A stretch of 21,171 nucleotides of DNA from Bacteroidota bacterium. Lineage in GTDB: Bacteria; Bacteroidota; Bacteroidia; UKL13-3. Below the pieces are notes generated by a model, which worked only from the letters and a program-made list of their open reading frames with translations, made no database searches and was not told the origin of the DNA. This document shows positions 10,301 through 18,600 of this stretch, in pieces. A program made the position numbers and the translations under genes. Position 1 is the stretch's first letter. Every line of letters begins with the position of its first letter. The stretch covers positions 1 through 21,171 of the forward strand of contig RGVD01000017.1 of NCBI GenBank assembly GCA_010027395.1. The letters run 5' to 3'.

Positions 10301-11236
10301 GATCTTAGAGCTTCTCCATCTGTAGATAAATATGGTAAGCCAGATGGTACCGGAAATGGAATGGGTTGGTTCCCTGGATATGCAGTTAATGTAGAAACAG
10401 GTGAACGTTTGAACATTATGTTCGGTGAAGATTCTTCTATTCCGTCAGAAAACGGAAATGACATGATTTGGAACCCTACCAAAAATCTACTTTCTAGAAA
10501 TTTCTTAAGCCCTGTATTTGGTGGTAAACACTATGTTTATGTAATGGGTAATAAGAAGTTTAAATCAGGAACTAATGTGGTTGGAACAAGATATGATGGA
10601 TGCGCTTCTTATGCTTCTATATTAAGTGATGTAGGTATCACTAATAAGTCTCTTAGAAAAAGATTAGTATTCTCCCAAGCAATGTGGGTTACTATGCCTA
10701 TGGTTAAAAATGATAGAAATGTCAATTTAGCCTCACTTGAGGGTGGTATTGTGCCGAATGAAGTTACAGTTCGATTAAGGGTTAAACGTCCTTATGCAAA
10801 GTATATTAATTCATTAACAACTACTCCACTAGCTAACGATAGTGCTCCGTTATACAGATTCTCAACAGCAAGTGTTATTCCTGATAAAGCAAATTCAGAT
10901 GCTGCCAAAAAAGCTATGGATATGATTACTGTTTCTCCTAATCCTTACTACGCTTATGCAGGATATGAGAATCCAAATAACCAATTGGATACCAAAGTTA
11001 AGATTATTAATTTGCCCAATAAATGTACGGTTTCAATCTTTACCATGAACGGTTTCTTGGTAAGAAGATTTAAAAAGGATGATGACAAAACCCATCTAGA
11101 TTGGGATTTGAAAAATGAAGCCTTAGTTCCTATAGTGAGTGGGATATATTTGGTTCATATTGATGCCCCAAATATGGGTGAGAGGGTTATTAAATGGTTT
11201 GGAATTATGCGTCCTGTAGATTTTGATACATTCTAG
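7301..11236 (+). CDS. Large secreted protein with T9SS-type C-terminal sorting domain, function unknown
   Basis: A 1311-residue protein with a signal peptide (hydrophobic core around residues 14-27, likely cleavage after NLYA). It starts 2 bases after the receptor stop, so it is co-transcribed and probably translationally coupled. Recognisable blocks are NNVRTRILNGGDMWWDLQ (73-90), SLFAGALWIGG (108-118) and GVVWARA (around 478-484). To my recollection these recur in uncharacterised Bacteroidota proteins encoded beside a TonB receptor and a PorV-like protein. The last 106 residues resemble a type A T9SS domain: VSPNPYYAY, VKIINLPNKCTVSIFTMNG, and SGIYLVHIDAP. It then adds an unusual tail, GERVIKWFGIMRPVDFDTF. 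No lipobox, protease, glycosidase or adhesin motif was recognised. Predicted location: cell surface, probably in contact with the receptor encoded upstream. Function is not assigned. Confidence 0.85.
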   Translation: MKHMKIYTFKTQFFKSLVFLLAIATSGTNLYAKENIRNREEKRLSPNQTAIGQILQKGSGCTVGSQQKELSINNVRTRILNGGDMWWDLQSAKYEIPKVPAGQVSKNSLFAGALWIGGVSSGNLRLAAQTYRQGGSDYFPGPLIAGSATISSSRCKDFDKIWKIQLQEIVNFQNDAQAAVDANNDFLTWPGNGKVSDGEAAFLAPFYNAPSDEAKGIVNDPNLYEPEKGDFPSLDQNRKDNIPDEMIYILYNDKGNVHTETGGLPIGLELHTQCFAFATNNELNNTTLYRTTIYNRGNETIDSCVFGQWVDPDLGNYTDDYVECDLATDPVNNVPRNLGICYNGDDNDEGVFGYGLNPPSIGVRFFEGPKKADGSLLGMTKFIYYNNDFSTIGNPSTPQHYWGYLNGRWKDNKVITYGGNGRDGADTASFMFPGKTDPAGRINWTERTANNAPGDRRFLQTSGPFSMLPGAVNKVTVGVVWARATTGGATGSFNLLKTASDRAYQLFKADFVNPRSPIAPDVTITELNRELILTLKNYKTTESFVDTIKGPCNEKTKIKFQGYKIYQLKTNNAGADLSDPTQAKLVAQCDIQDEYTRLTNVVRDIELGQSYKVVQVDGENKGIRHTFSLTQDAFSTLSDRRFVNFNEYHFLLVAYANPVNCPIVEEQYISGSTNISTGTSLVHTGNPHDPTPRAEGSVLNSSLNIGPEITRVEGIGNGGNAIRLSRKTIEECLTSPNYASVTPTYEKGYSPVTIRVFDPFKVPLADFELKLVDSSSYGNKVDSISAPSTRWYLTKLGPNSKTISSEAAISVNNEQIIEEWGIALNVTSSIRPGNQTAQFDLTGGFISGELTYANTTNKWLTGVVDEDANYLASMGYPESVTIPFNWIRSGASGKSNSYNDPLRNDFSIGGEAMDAGKNYGKIIGGTWAPYGLAAKEVSTNTPTLGPGCKITTGGGSTDNTLNDLQSVDVVFTNDRSKWSRCAVVETGELAAFNVGNAEKFDLRASPSVDKYGKPDGTGNGMGWFPGYAVNVETGERLNIMFGEDSSIPSENGNDMIWNPTKNLLSRNFLSPVFGGKHYVYVMGNKKFKSGTNVVGTRYDGCASYASILSDVGITNKSLRKRLVFSQAMWVTMPMVKNDRNVNLASLEGGIVPNEVTVRLRVKRPYAKYINSLTTTPLANDSAPLYRFSTASVIPDKANSDAAKKAMDMITVSPNPYYAYAGYENPNNQLDTKVKIINLPNKCTVSIFTMNGFLVRRFKKDDDKTHLDWDLKNEALVPIVSGIYLVHIDAPNMGERVIKWFGIMRPVDFDTF

Positions 11237-11249
11237 TACTTTAAAACAA

Positions 11250-12353
11250 ATGAAAATTACAATGAAAAGATCTTTAAAAATAGTATTTATAATTTGTGCA
11301 ATAGCACTACAGAATGTGCAAGCAGGAAACCCTGATAGGGCGGGAGGGGCAGGTGCTACCCAATTATTATTTAACCCTTATGCACGCTCATTTGGATATG
11401 GTGGAGTTAATACCTCCTCTGTAAAAGGCCTAGAATCATTTTATCTCAATATTGCTGGATTAGCAAATTCTGATAAAACAGAGGTAAACTTCTCTCGTCA
11501 AAATTATTTGATGGGTGCAGGAGTAAATATCAACAACCTTGGTATTGCTCAAAAAATTGGCGAAAATGGTGGAGTAATTGGTTTAGGAGTAATGTCTTTT
11601 GATTTTGGTAACATCCCTACAGCCTCTTATGAAAATCCTGATTTGACATTACCGTATTATAACCTTCAGGTGCTCAATTTTGGATTCTCATATGCAAAGA
11701 AATTTTCGAATAGTATTTCTGGTGGCATTCTATTAAGAATAGCTTCAGAAGGTGTTTCTAACGCTAGTTCATCCGGCACATGTATTGATGGTGGGGTGCA
11801 ATACCAAACCTCAATTAATAGGACTAAGAAAATTAAAAAAGAAGATTTTAGATTTGGTATCTCGGTTAGAAACTTAGGTCCTAATATGTCTTACTATGGT
11901 AATGGTTTATCATTCCGTTCAATCAATCAATCAACTGGTGCTGATAGAAGGGCTTTAATGGCCGCAGAATCTTTTAATATGCCTGCTTTGGTTCACATTG
12001 GTGCCTCGTACGATATGCGTTTAGATGGGAATCCTGATACCTATAATCATAAATTAACTGCATCTGGTAATTTTAACTACAATGCATTTCAGTCTGATGT
12101 TTTGGGCTTAGGTGCTGAATATTCATACAAGGATGCGTTTATGGTCAGAGCAGCTTATAACCATATTGAGGGTAATTTTAGTTCAACTGATAATAGACAA
12201 CCTGTTTATGGTATTTATTCTGGATTTACACTTCAGATGCCAGTAAATAATTCAGGAACTATTTTGGCATTTGATTATGGGTATGCCCCTACCAGATTCT
12301 TTAGCGGTATTCAAACTATAGGAGTAAGGTTATCTCTAGGAAATAGTAAATAA
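11250..12353 (+). CDS. PorV/PorQ-family outer-membrane protein
   Basis: About 367 residues. The frame is open back to a TTG at 11223 inside the previous gene, but ATG 11250 (MKITMKRSLK), 13 bases after that gene's stop, gives a normal signal peptide; ATG 11262 is also possible. The mature N-terminus reads NPDRAGGAGATQLLFNPYARSFGYGG and then SFYLNIAGLA, the typical start of PorV/PorQ proteins (RAGxAGA..L..P.AR..GMGG, ..W.NPAGL). These are FadL-like 14-stranded barrels; PorV carries T9SS cargo from the translocon to the attachment complex. The barrel ends with GIQTIGVRLSL. As last gene of the trio, before a strong terminator, it may be a dedicated partner for the 1311-residue protein rather than the housekeeping PorV. 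That specific role is inferred from position. Confidence 0.85.
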   Translation: MKITMKRSLKIVFIICAIALQNVQAGNPDRAGGAGATQLLFNPYARSFGYGGVNTSSVKGLESFYLNIAGLANSDKTEVNFSRQNYLMGAGVNINNLGIAQKIGENGGVIGLGVMSFDFGNIPTASYENPDLTLPYYNLQVLNFGFSYAKKFSNSISGGILLRIASEGVSNASSSGTCIDGGVQYQTSINRTKKIKKEDFRFGISVRNLGPNMSYYGNGLSFRSINQSTGADRRALMAAESFNMPALVHIGASYDMRLDGNPDTYNHKLTASGNFNYNAFQSDVLGLGAEYSYKDAFMVRAAYNHIEGNFSSTDNRQPVYGIYSGFTLQMPVNNSGTILAFDYGYAPTRFFSGIQTIGVRLSLGNSK

Positions 12354-12375
12354 ATAGCTATATTTGTTCACATAA

Positions 12376-12418
12376 AAGAGAAACGTTCGGCTACGGTCCG
12401 GACGTTTCTTTTGTTTTA
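12376..12418 (+). terminator. Intrinsic terminator after the receptor-secreted protein-PorV operon
   Basis: The bases 12376-12390 can pair with 12398-12412 in a stem of about 15 pairs (two of them G-T) around a 7-base loop CTACGGT. The core is GAAACGTTCGG against CCGGACGTTTC, and the 3' side runs into TTTTGTTTT. This is by far the most GC-rich and symmetrical element between genes in the window. It sits 22 bases after the PorV-like stop and 30 bases before greA, so it separates the two transcription units. Because the lower stem is A-rich on the left and T-rich on the right, it could work on either strand. Confidence 0.85.
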
Positions 12419-12448
12419 ATATAAAACCAAAAACAAGAAAAAGAGAGT

Positions 12449-12925
12449 ATGAGCGACATTAATTATGTATCAAAAGAGGGATTTGAAAGAATGCAGAAAG
12501 AGCTTTATGAATATAAATTCGTTAAGCGCCCTTTTATATCGAAACAGATTGCAGACGCACGTGATAAAGGTGATTTGAGCGAAAATGCAGAATACCATGC
12601 AGCTAAAGAAGACCAGGGATTACTTGAAACTAAAATTGCTCAATTAGAAGATATTATTACAAAAACACGAATCATTGATGAGTCTAAATTAGATATAAGT
12701 AAAGTAATGATGCTTACTAAGGTTACAGTTCTAAATCATAATGTGAAAAAAGAATTTACCTATATGATTGTATCCGACTCTGAGGCTGATATGAAATTAG
12801 GCAAAATCTCAACTAAATCTCCAATTGGTGCAGGTTTAATAGGAAAAAAATTGGGTGATATTGTTGAAATAAAAGCCCCTGCGGGTGTTATTAAATTAGA
12901 GGTTGTAAACATTAGTCTTACATAA
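12449..12925 (+). CDS. greA: Transcription elongation factor GreA
   Basis: 158 residues, the usual GreA length. GreA enters the secondary channel of RNA polymerase and stimulates cleavage of back-tracked RNA. The N-terminal coiled coil (residues 8-78) carries the tip motif DARDKGDLSENAEYHAAKE, with Asp42 and Glu45 as the acidic pair that positions the metal in the polymerase active site. The C-terminal FKBP-like domain holds the family blocks ISTKSPIGAGLIGKKLGDIVEIKAP. A purine-rich stretch AAAGAGAG lies just before the ATG. The HIT-family gene follows after one base, a pairing often seen in Bacteroidota. Confidence 0.97.
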   Translation: MSDINYVSKEGFERMQKELYEYKFVKRPFISKQIADARDKGDLSENAEYHAAKEDQGLLETKIAQLEDIITKTRIIDESKLDISKVMMLTKVTVLNHNVKKEFTYMIVSDSEADMKLGKISTKSPIGAGLIGKKLGDIVEIKAPAGVIKLEVVNISLT

Positions 12926-12926
12926 T

Positions 12927-13325
12927 ATGTCGAGCATTTTCACTAAAATTATTAATGGTGAGATTCCATGTTTTAAAGTAGCTGAGAGTAAAGATTACTT
13001 TGCTTTTTTAGACATTAGACCATTAACCAAAGGACATACTTTGGTTGTTCCCAAAGTTGAGGTTGATTATATTTTTGATTTGGACATTGAGAATTTTGCA
13101 GGCTTACATCTATTTTCTAAAATAGTTGCTGAAGCAATTCAAAAATCTGTTAATTGTAAAAGAGTTGGAATAACCGTAATTGGACTAGAAGTGCCACATG
13201 CGCATATTCATTTGATTCCATTCAATACCATGAATGAAATGAATTTTAGTAATCCTAAATTAGAAATATCAACACAAGAAATGCAGGCCATTGCAGACAA
13301 AATTAAAAGCAATTTGCCTGCTTAG
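12927..13325 (+). CDS. HIT-family nucleotide hydrolase/transferase (HinT-like)
   Basis: A 132-residue protein of the histidine triad superfamily. The triad is HAHIHLIPF at residues 91-99, with His93 expected to form the nucleotidyl intermediate. The N-terminus SIFTKIINGEIPCFKVAESKDYFAFLDI and RPLTKGHTLVVPK are standard HinT blocks. Such enzymes hydrolyse AMP-lysine or other adenosine phosphoramidates; the physiological substrate is usually unknown. No zinc-binding Cys pair is present at the N-terminus. The start lies one base after the greA stop, so the two are co-transcribed. The stop is only 9 bases from the stop of the convergent 769-residue gene on the other strand. Confidence 0.94.
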   Translation: MSSIFTKIINGEIPCFKVAESKDYFAFLDIRPLTKGHTLVVPKVEVDYIFDLDIENFAGLHLFSKIVAEAIQKSVNCKRVGITVIGLEVPHAHIHLIPFNTMNEMNFSNPKLEISTQEMQAIADKIKSNLPA

Positions 13326-13332
13326 TTTTTTT
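13307..13332 (+). terminator. Possible weak intrinsic terminator at the end of the HIT-family gene
   Basis: A 5-pair stem AAGCA/TGCTT (13307-13311 with 13319-13323) with a 7-base loop overlaps the last codons and stop of the HIT gene. It is followed two bases later by seven T residues (13326-13332). The stem is short, so termination may be inefficient, but it is the only candidate before the convergent gene. Confidence 0.3.
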
Positions 13333-13334
13333 GT

Positions 13335-13439
13335 TTAAGGAGTAAGTTTAATAATTCCCAAACTGCTGTTTATGTCAATCAGAGGATAATCATTAAAATC
13401 TGTGGATGCATCGCCATTTAAATCTGTTGCTAAATAACC
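13335..13439 (-). repeat. 105-bp coding repeat, copy 1 (end of the 769-residue gene)
   Basis: These bases match 21067-21171 at 97 of 105 positions in the same orientation. The match begins at the stop codon and runs into the gene; the sequence beyond the stop is unrelated. All eight differences are synonymous, so both copies encode the same 34 residues, ending SSLGIIKLTP. A 38-base stretch around 13370-13407 is identical. Confidence 0.95.
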
Positions 13440-15644
13440 CAAATCTCCATTTGAGCTAGAAATATCTAATGCTGGATAATCATTGAAGTCAATTGCTCCA
13501 TCTTGTATAATATCTCCAGTGTAAATTAGAAATACCCCATTACCATCATCTTTTAAATTGTCTCCAAAAGAACTGTTAATTGTGGATGTGAAATCGTAAT
13601 TATTTGAACTGTTTATTACCAATGGAGCTGCACTCCAAGTTTCGATAGAATTTCTATGTTTTAAAACAATATAGTAAGAATTTCCGATCAAATTTAATGG
13701 AAGCGAAATGTCGATTATCCCATTTGTATTTATTAATGTATTAACAGAATATACGCTATTAAATGGAGCTATGCTCTCATGTAATTCCAATAATATTGTA
13801 TCTGCAATAGTCAATGAACTAATGCCATCAGCATTAAATAGAGAGGGTGTCATTTTACTGTTTCCAATATATAAACCTTCTAAAAATGCATTGAGTTGTA
13901 ATGGGCAACTTGCATTTACTATGGTTATTCTACCATTTTTATTTTTTGTATAATAATCCGCTTGATTGAATATAACACTCAATAGGTTGATATCAACAAA
14001 GTCTCCAATGTTTAAAGTGTTATTTAAAAGACCTCTTAATTTTATAACAATACCATTTGCGTTTATTGGAGTTGTTCCTGCAATTGAAATTGTGATTTTA
14101 TTTAATGTTCTTTTTTGTGCAATGGTCCAAGTATTTATCAAACTATTTGTCAAAATTGCTTCTAAAGATGCAAATTTATTATCATTAACTCCTAAACTTA
14201 TTTGCATTGAAAAAACAGGTTTTGAACTTGATACATTCAAAAGTGAAATTGGAAAATCAAATGATGAATCGTATGAAACATTAGTTGAAGGTAAATCTAA
14301 AAACGCGTCATAAATCATGATGTTACTAGTTTGTGCGATTGAATTAGTACTATCTTTAACTTTAACTTTTACCATTCCACCTTTTTTAGCTGTAAAAAAA
14401 CCGCTCGATGTAATATCAGCTTTACTTGTATCACTAACAAAAAAAGTATATGAACCATTTCCACCTGATGCTATGAACTGATCTGTTTGGTTGCAATAAT
14501 ATTCCGTTAATGTTTGGTTTATCGAAAGAGGTAATCCAGTATTTGTATTGTCGATAATTTGAATATTACCTACTGTTGTGTTAGCTAATAAATTTTGATT
14601 GAACAAAACATTTTGAAGTGAAATTGAATTTAGATTTGTTTTTAGTATTTTAAATCTAATTTTTAATAATTCTCCAGATCCTGAAAGAGCTGCCGACATA
14701 GCAAATGAAATAGTGATTGTACCATTATTGATTTTACTATATACAAAAGCATTTTGCAATAAAGTATTTCCCAAAATTATGCTATCAGGTATAATATTAA
14801 AATTGTTGAAGTTAATTTTAAATGAGCCCGATAATATATTTGTAAGATTGTTTGAGTTAATATAAATTGGGAAGATAAAATTTCGGTCTAAAACTATCGA
14901 AGTGTCAGGTAAGGTAACTTTAATTGCTCTAACTTCAATAAATGAATCGGAGGTATCAACTAATCCATCAAATGAAGTAACAATAACTTTTGTTTTACCA
15001 ATACCAATTCCTGTGAATAAACCATTTGAAGATATTGAGCCTACATTGGAATTTATAACTTGATATGTATAAGGTTGTGTTCCTCCTGAAACATTAATTT
15101 GAACATTCTCTCCTATTGTTAATGGCGCTAAATTATTGAAATTAGCTGTTATACTTGATACTATAGGATCGTCAACCAATACACTTCCTCCTTGTAAATT
15201 TAAACTAGGAATACCTTGATTTAAAAAGCATGTATTGTTTCCTGAAAATAGAATTTGCACATTAGCAGACAAATTCATCTGAAATCTTAAATAAAGCAAA
15301 ATCCCATTTCCTTGCAAAGGCACGCTGTATGCTGCTGATATAAGTATGTCACCATATTTGTTTACTTTATAGGTAGGGTCTGTTATCCCTGCACTCATTG
15401 TAGCAGCCGTAATAATACCTTTTAAAGAAAGATAACGTGTATTGCAATTAAGTTTCAATTGATAAGATAGAACATCTAAACCAGTTAATGAATTGACAAC
15501 ATAAACAGGAATATCAATTAAATTACCCTTTATACCAGTGGTATCAGGTATTCTAATATCAATTGTTTGTGCTTTACTTGTATTGGCAAATAAACTCAAA
15601 GTCAATACAAAAAATATTAAATATTTTTTCATGGATTTATGCAT
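13335..15644 (-). CDS. Secreted protein with three cohesin-like domains, Ig-like domains and EF-hand/dockerin-like C-terminus
   Basis: 769 residues, with a signal peptide (KKYLIFFVLTLSLFANTSKA, residues 6-25). Domains read from the sequence: cohesin-like 1 (27-157, IDIRIPDTTGIKGNLIDIPVYV), Ig-like (161-240), cohesin-like 2 (241-364), Ig-like (366-446), cohesin-like 3 (447-577), then a C-terminal module (580-769). The C-terminal module contains NSYYIVLKHRNSIETWSA and two EF-hand-like loops, GDIIQDGAIDFND (710-722) and TDLNGDASTDFND (740-752), as in type I dockerins; the first loop has Ile where Asn is usual. There is no PNPxxN-type T9SS domain, so surface attachment, if any, must work through this module or through partners. 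It starts 6 bases after the stop of the 1776-residue gene, implying one operon. ATG 15632 (Met5) is an alternative start. Function is unknown; a scaffold or adhesin role is inferred. Domain calls are by eye. Confidence 0.75.
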   Translation of the reverse strand: MHKSMKKYLIFFVLTLSLFANTSKAQTIDIRIPDTTGIKGNLIDIPVYVVNSLTGLDVLSYQLKLNCNTRYLSLKGIITAATMSAGITDPTYKVNKYGDILISAAYSVPLQGNGILLYLRFQMNLSANVQILFSGNNTCFLNQGIPSLNLQGGSVLVDDPIVSSITANFNNLAPLTIGENVQINVSGGTQPYTYQVINSNVGSISSNGLFTGIGIGKTKVIVTSFDGLVDTSDSFIEVRAIKVTLPDTSIVLDRNFIFPIYINSNNLTNILSGSFKINFNNFNIIPDSIILGNTLLQNAFVYSKINNGTITISFAMSAALSGSGELLKIRFKILKTNLNSISLQNVLFNQNLLANTTVGNIQIIDNTNTGLPLSINQTLTEYYCNQTDQFIASGGNGSYTFFVSDTSKADITSSGFFTAKKGGMVKVKVKDSTNSIAQTSNIMIYDAFLDLPSTNVSYDSSFDFPISLLNVSSSKPVFSMQISLGVNDNKFASLEAILTNSLINTWTIAQKRTLNKITISIAGTTPINANGIVIKLRGLLNNTLNIGDFVDINLLSVIFNQADYYTKNKNGRITIVNASCPLQLNAFLEGLYIGNSKMTPSLFNADGISSLTIADTILLELHESIAPFNSVYSVNTLINTNGIIDISLPLNLIGNSYYIVLKHRNSIETWSAAPLVINSSNNYDFTSTINSSFGDNLKDDGNGVFLIYTGDIIQDGAIDFNDYPALDISSSNGDLGYLATDLNGDASTDFNDYPLIDINSSLGIIKLTP

Positions 15645-15650
15645 AATGGT

Positions 15651-18600
15651 TTATTTGGTAATCATTAATTTTTGCATGCTTTTCTCTGAATCTGTGCTCA
15701 CACAAATAAAATAAGTTCCAGAAGCAATTTCATTTCCATCTATACTTTTACCATCCCAATTAAATACATTTAATCCAGAATTTAAATTAGAAATTGATTT
15801 TGAATAAACCAAAGTGCCAATGGTAGAAAATACACTTATATTAACTTTTGATTCATATTTGGATAAAGTAATAGGAATATTTACAACATTTGTTGATGGA
15901 TTAGGATAAACTTTGTCTACGAACAAATTACTGATATTTTCAATACCTGATTTAGCACTATTAATTGTTATTTCTCCGCCAGAAACTTCAGTTTTCATAT
16001 CGGTTTCATTTGCTAAAAATTTAGTCACATTCAATTTAGTTTTTATTGAATTTGCATTTATTGAATTAGAAACAAAAGAGATATAAATAAAATCACCTTC
16101 TTTATTTAAATTGTCAATTGAAGCTAAGGAAATATATAGTTTGCCATTATATGCATCAATATTTTGATTGAAACTTAATCCTTGCGCAAATGAGCCATTC
16201 TTTATTTGTAAAGCCCTTAAAAGCGTGTTGTCATATTGAATTTGCAAATCAATAGATTGCGCCAAATCAACTTTATTTATATGAATTGGTATAACAAACG
16301 TATCATTAGCCATTGCTGTTTTATTTTCAATATTTAAACTCGCATAACCAGGAATTGGTGTTCTATTAGTTTTGAATAATTCTTCAGCTGGAAAAGTTTG
16401 TATTTTGTCAACAAGGTATTGTAATATCAAAGAGCCATCAAATGCTGTAATTCCGCTCGAACCCGATACATCGGCCACTTTGCTTTGAATGCTATTTAGT
16501 GATATGATATTAACTGATTTTTGTAAAACCAAAGCTGCATCATACGCTTGCACCAATCCATTCAAACTCACGTCACCCATGATTGGATTCTCTGCATCTA
16601 TGCTTCTAAAGGGTGTGTAGTTAACTGAATCCGATATGGCATCTCCCATTCCACTTGGATTGCTTGCATGTGTAGGCCCTGAGTTTTCGCCCCACCAGCA
16701 ATTGCTAGCATCTATATTAAAGGTTTTAGCCACATTATTTACAGCCATTCCGTTAGATAAGAAATCACAATGATTTATGGTAGGTTTTGAGGCGCCATCT
16801 ATACTAATGGCTGTATTATTATTTCTGAAAATTGAATTTGAAATAATAGGATTTTTACTAAACATTGAGATACCTTTATCTGCATGTTTAATAATTACAT
16901 TTTTAAACTTACACAATGAGTTTAATGCCTGATAGTCGATATTAATGCCAGACCAATCTGCATTGCTTGTATAAAAACGACCACCTGCAGCCGTATTGTT
17001 AGAATCTGCATTGGTATCTCCACCATAATAATCATCATAATAAGAAGTAAATACAATATTACTATCTGCTGTGCTACCTCCCAATGCCATTAATCCTCTG
17101 TTTACCTGCATAGAAGCACCAGGCAAAAATTTATTTACCACCCCAGGAGCAAAAGTTAATGTAGCACCAGTTCCTATTGTAAATCCATCAAATACATAAG
17201 GTATATTTGGTATTCCAGCAAATGTTCGCTTAGTAAGTGTAACATCTTGCGATAAGGTTTCGTTAATAATATGAATACCTCGATTTGTATTTCCAGAAAG
17301 AGTATTGCCTATCGTTGAGGCAGGATAAGATAGAACTGATGTGCTTATTGGCCAATTATTATTAGAAAAGTTTGAATGATTGATAATAGGTTGAGATACA
17401 CCTGTTAAATAAAAAGAGTGATTTGTCAATAAGAACGAACATGAATCGAATGTAGGAGAGGCCGAATACATATTAACAGCCTTGTCCATACCTTTAAATA
17501 TGGCATTTTTGATTGTACTTGAATCGTTGCTTATATCTGAGAAATTTAGGAAAGTGGCAATTCCATTTTGTTGAGTTTGACCATCTTGTCCTGCATCAGC
17601 AGGATTGCCATAATTGTCATCATCCGTTGTAGTAAATACAACAGGTGAAGTTAATGTACCCAATACATTTAACCTACCTTGTACATCCCACGAACCGCCT
17701 TTAAATACCGCACTAGCAGGTATATTTATGGTTGTGCCGGGATTGATTGTTAATCTGCCCTGTGGAAAATAAGAGATATTGTTATAACCTGCAAAATTAC
17801 GGATAGGTATAGTAGCATTTTGGCTATAGGTTTGGCTATAAATACCTAAGCCAATGGTACGAATATTATCTAAACTAATGTTTGAGAAGGTAGGGTTTGA
17901 AAACATGTCCATAGTTACTGGCAGGTTATAAATATTAGCCAAGAAGGTATTTGAAATAATAGGGCTTGCAGAGCCTGTAATTGAAAAAGCCGTTCTATTC
18001 GATTGTTCTATAACACAACTATCCATGCTAAAAGTATTGGTGCTATTTAAACGTATGAAGCCATCTATATAATTATATGAATTACCTCCATAGCGAAAAA
18101 TACAGTTCTTAAAATTACTATTTAAGGCAGATGAATTGAAAACTAAATTAGACCAATTGTCTTTATCAGGAGCACTATATGTGCCGTCATTGTTATAATC
18201 ACCCCCATATGAATCATCTTTATAGGATGTAAAAACTATTTTTTCATTTAGTTTGCCTTGTGCTATTAAACCACCATTTATAGTAATTGCAGGGATATAA
18301 TAATAATAATAATAATTATAAATATAAGATTTAACTACAACCCCTGATTGTAAAGTTAATGTTGCATTGGCATCAATGGTTAAATGATTTATAAGATAGG
18401 ATATATTGCTTATACCTGCAAGACTTCGTTTTTTCAAAAGGGCGTTGGATGATAAATTCCAATCAACTATTTGTATCCCTTTACTGCCATTGGCATCAAA
18501 AGAAATGTTCGTAAATGTAGGGTCAGATAATAAGGACATTCCAATTGGGTCTGATGTGCAATTTTGTATTTGTACACTATCAATTATGGGATTAGAGTCT

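Noticed and set aside
10054..10482. 142-residue open frame on the - strand inside the 1311-residue gene
   Set aside because: It lies wholly within a well-supported gene, has no signal peptide or family motif, and its composition is what the reverse complement of that gene would give.
3495..11236. SusC/SusD glycan-uptake pair
   Set aside because: The second gene is 1311 residues with a plain signal peptide, no lipobox Cys, no TPR-like SusD features and a T9SS-type end. The receptor alone does not define a glycan locus.
12359..12366. TATATTTG, a match to the Bacteroidota -7 promoter element TAnnTTTG, ahead of greA
   Set aside because: It lies upstream of the strong hairpin terminator, so RNA started there would run straight into it, and no TTTG-type -33 element is seen at the right distance. 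Chance is likely in such AT-rich DNA.
13966..14313. 115-residue open frame on the + strand inside the 769-residue gene
   Set aside because: It is antisense to a cohesin-like domain with a continuous domain structure, no recognisable motif and no start context.
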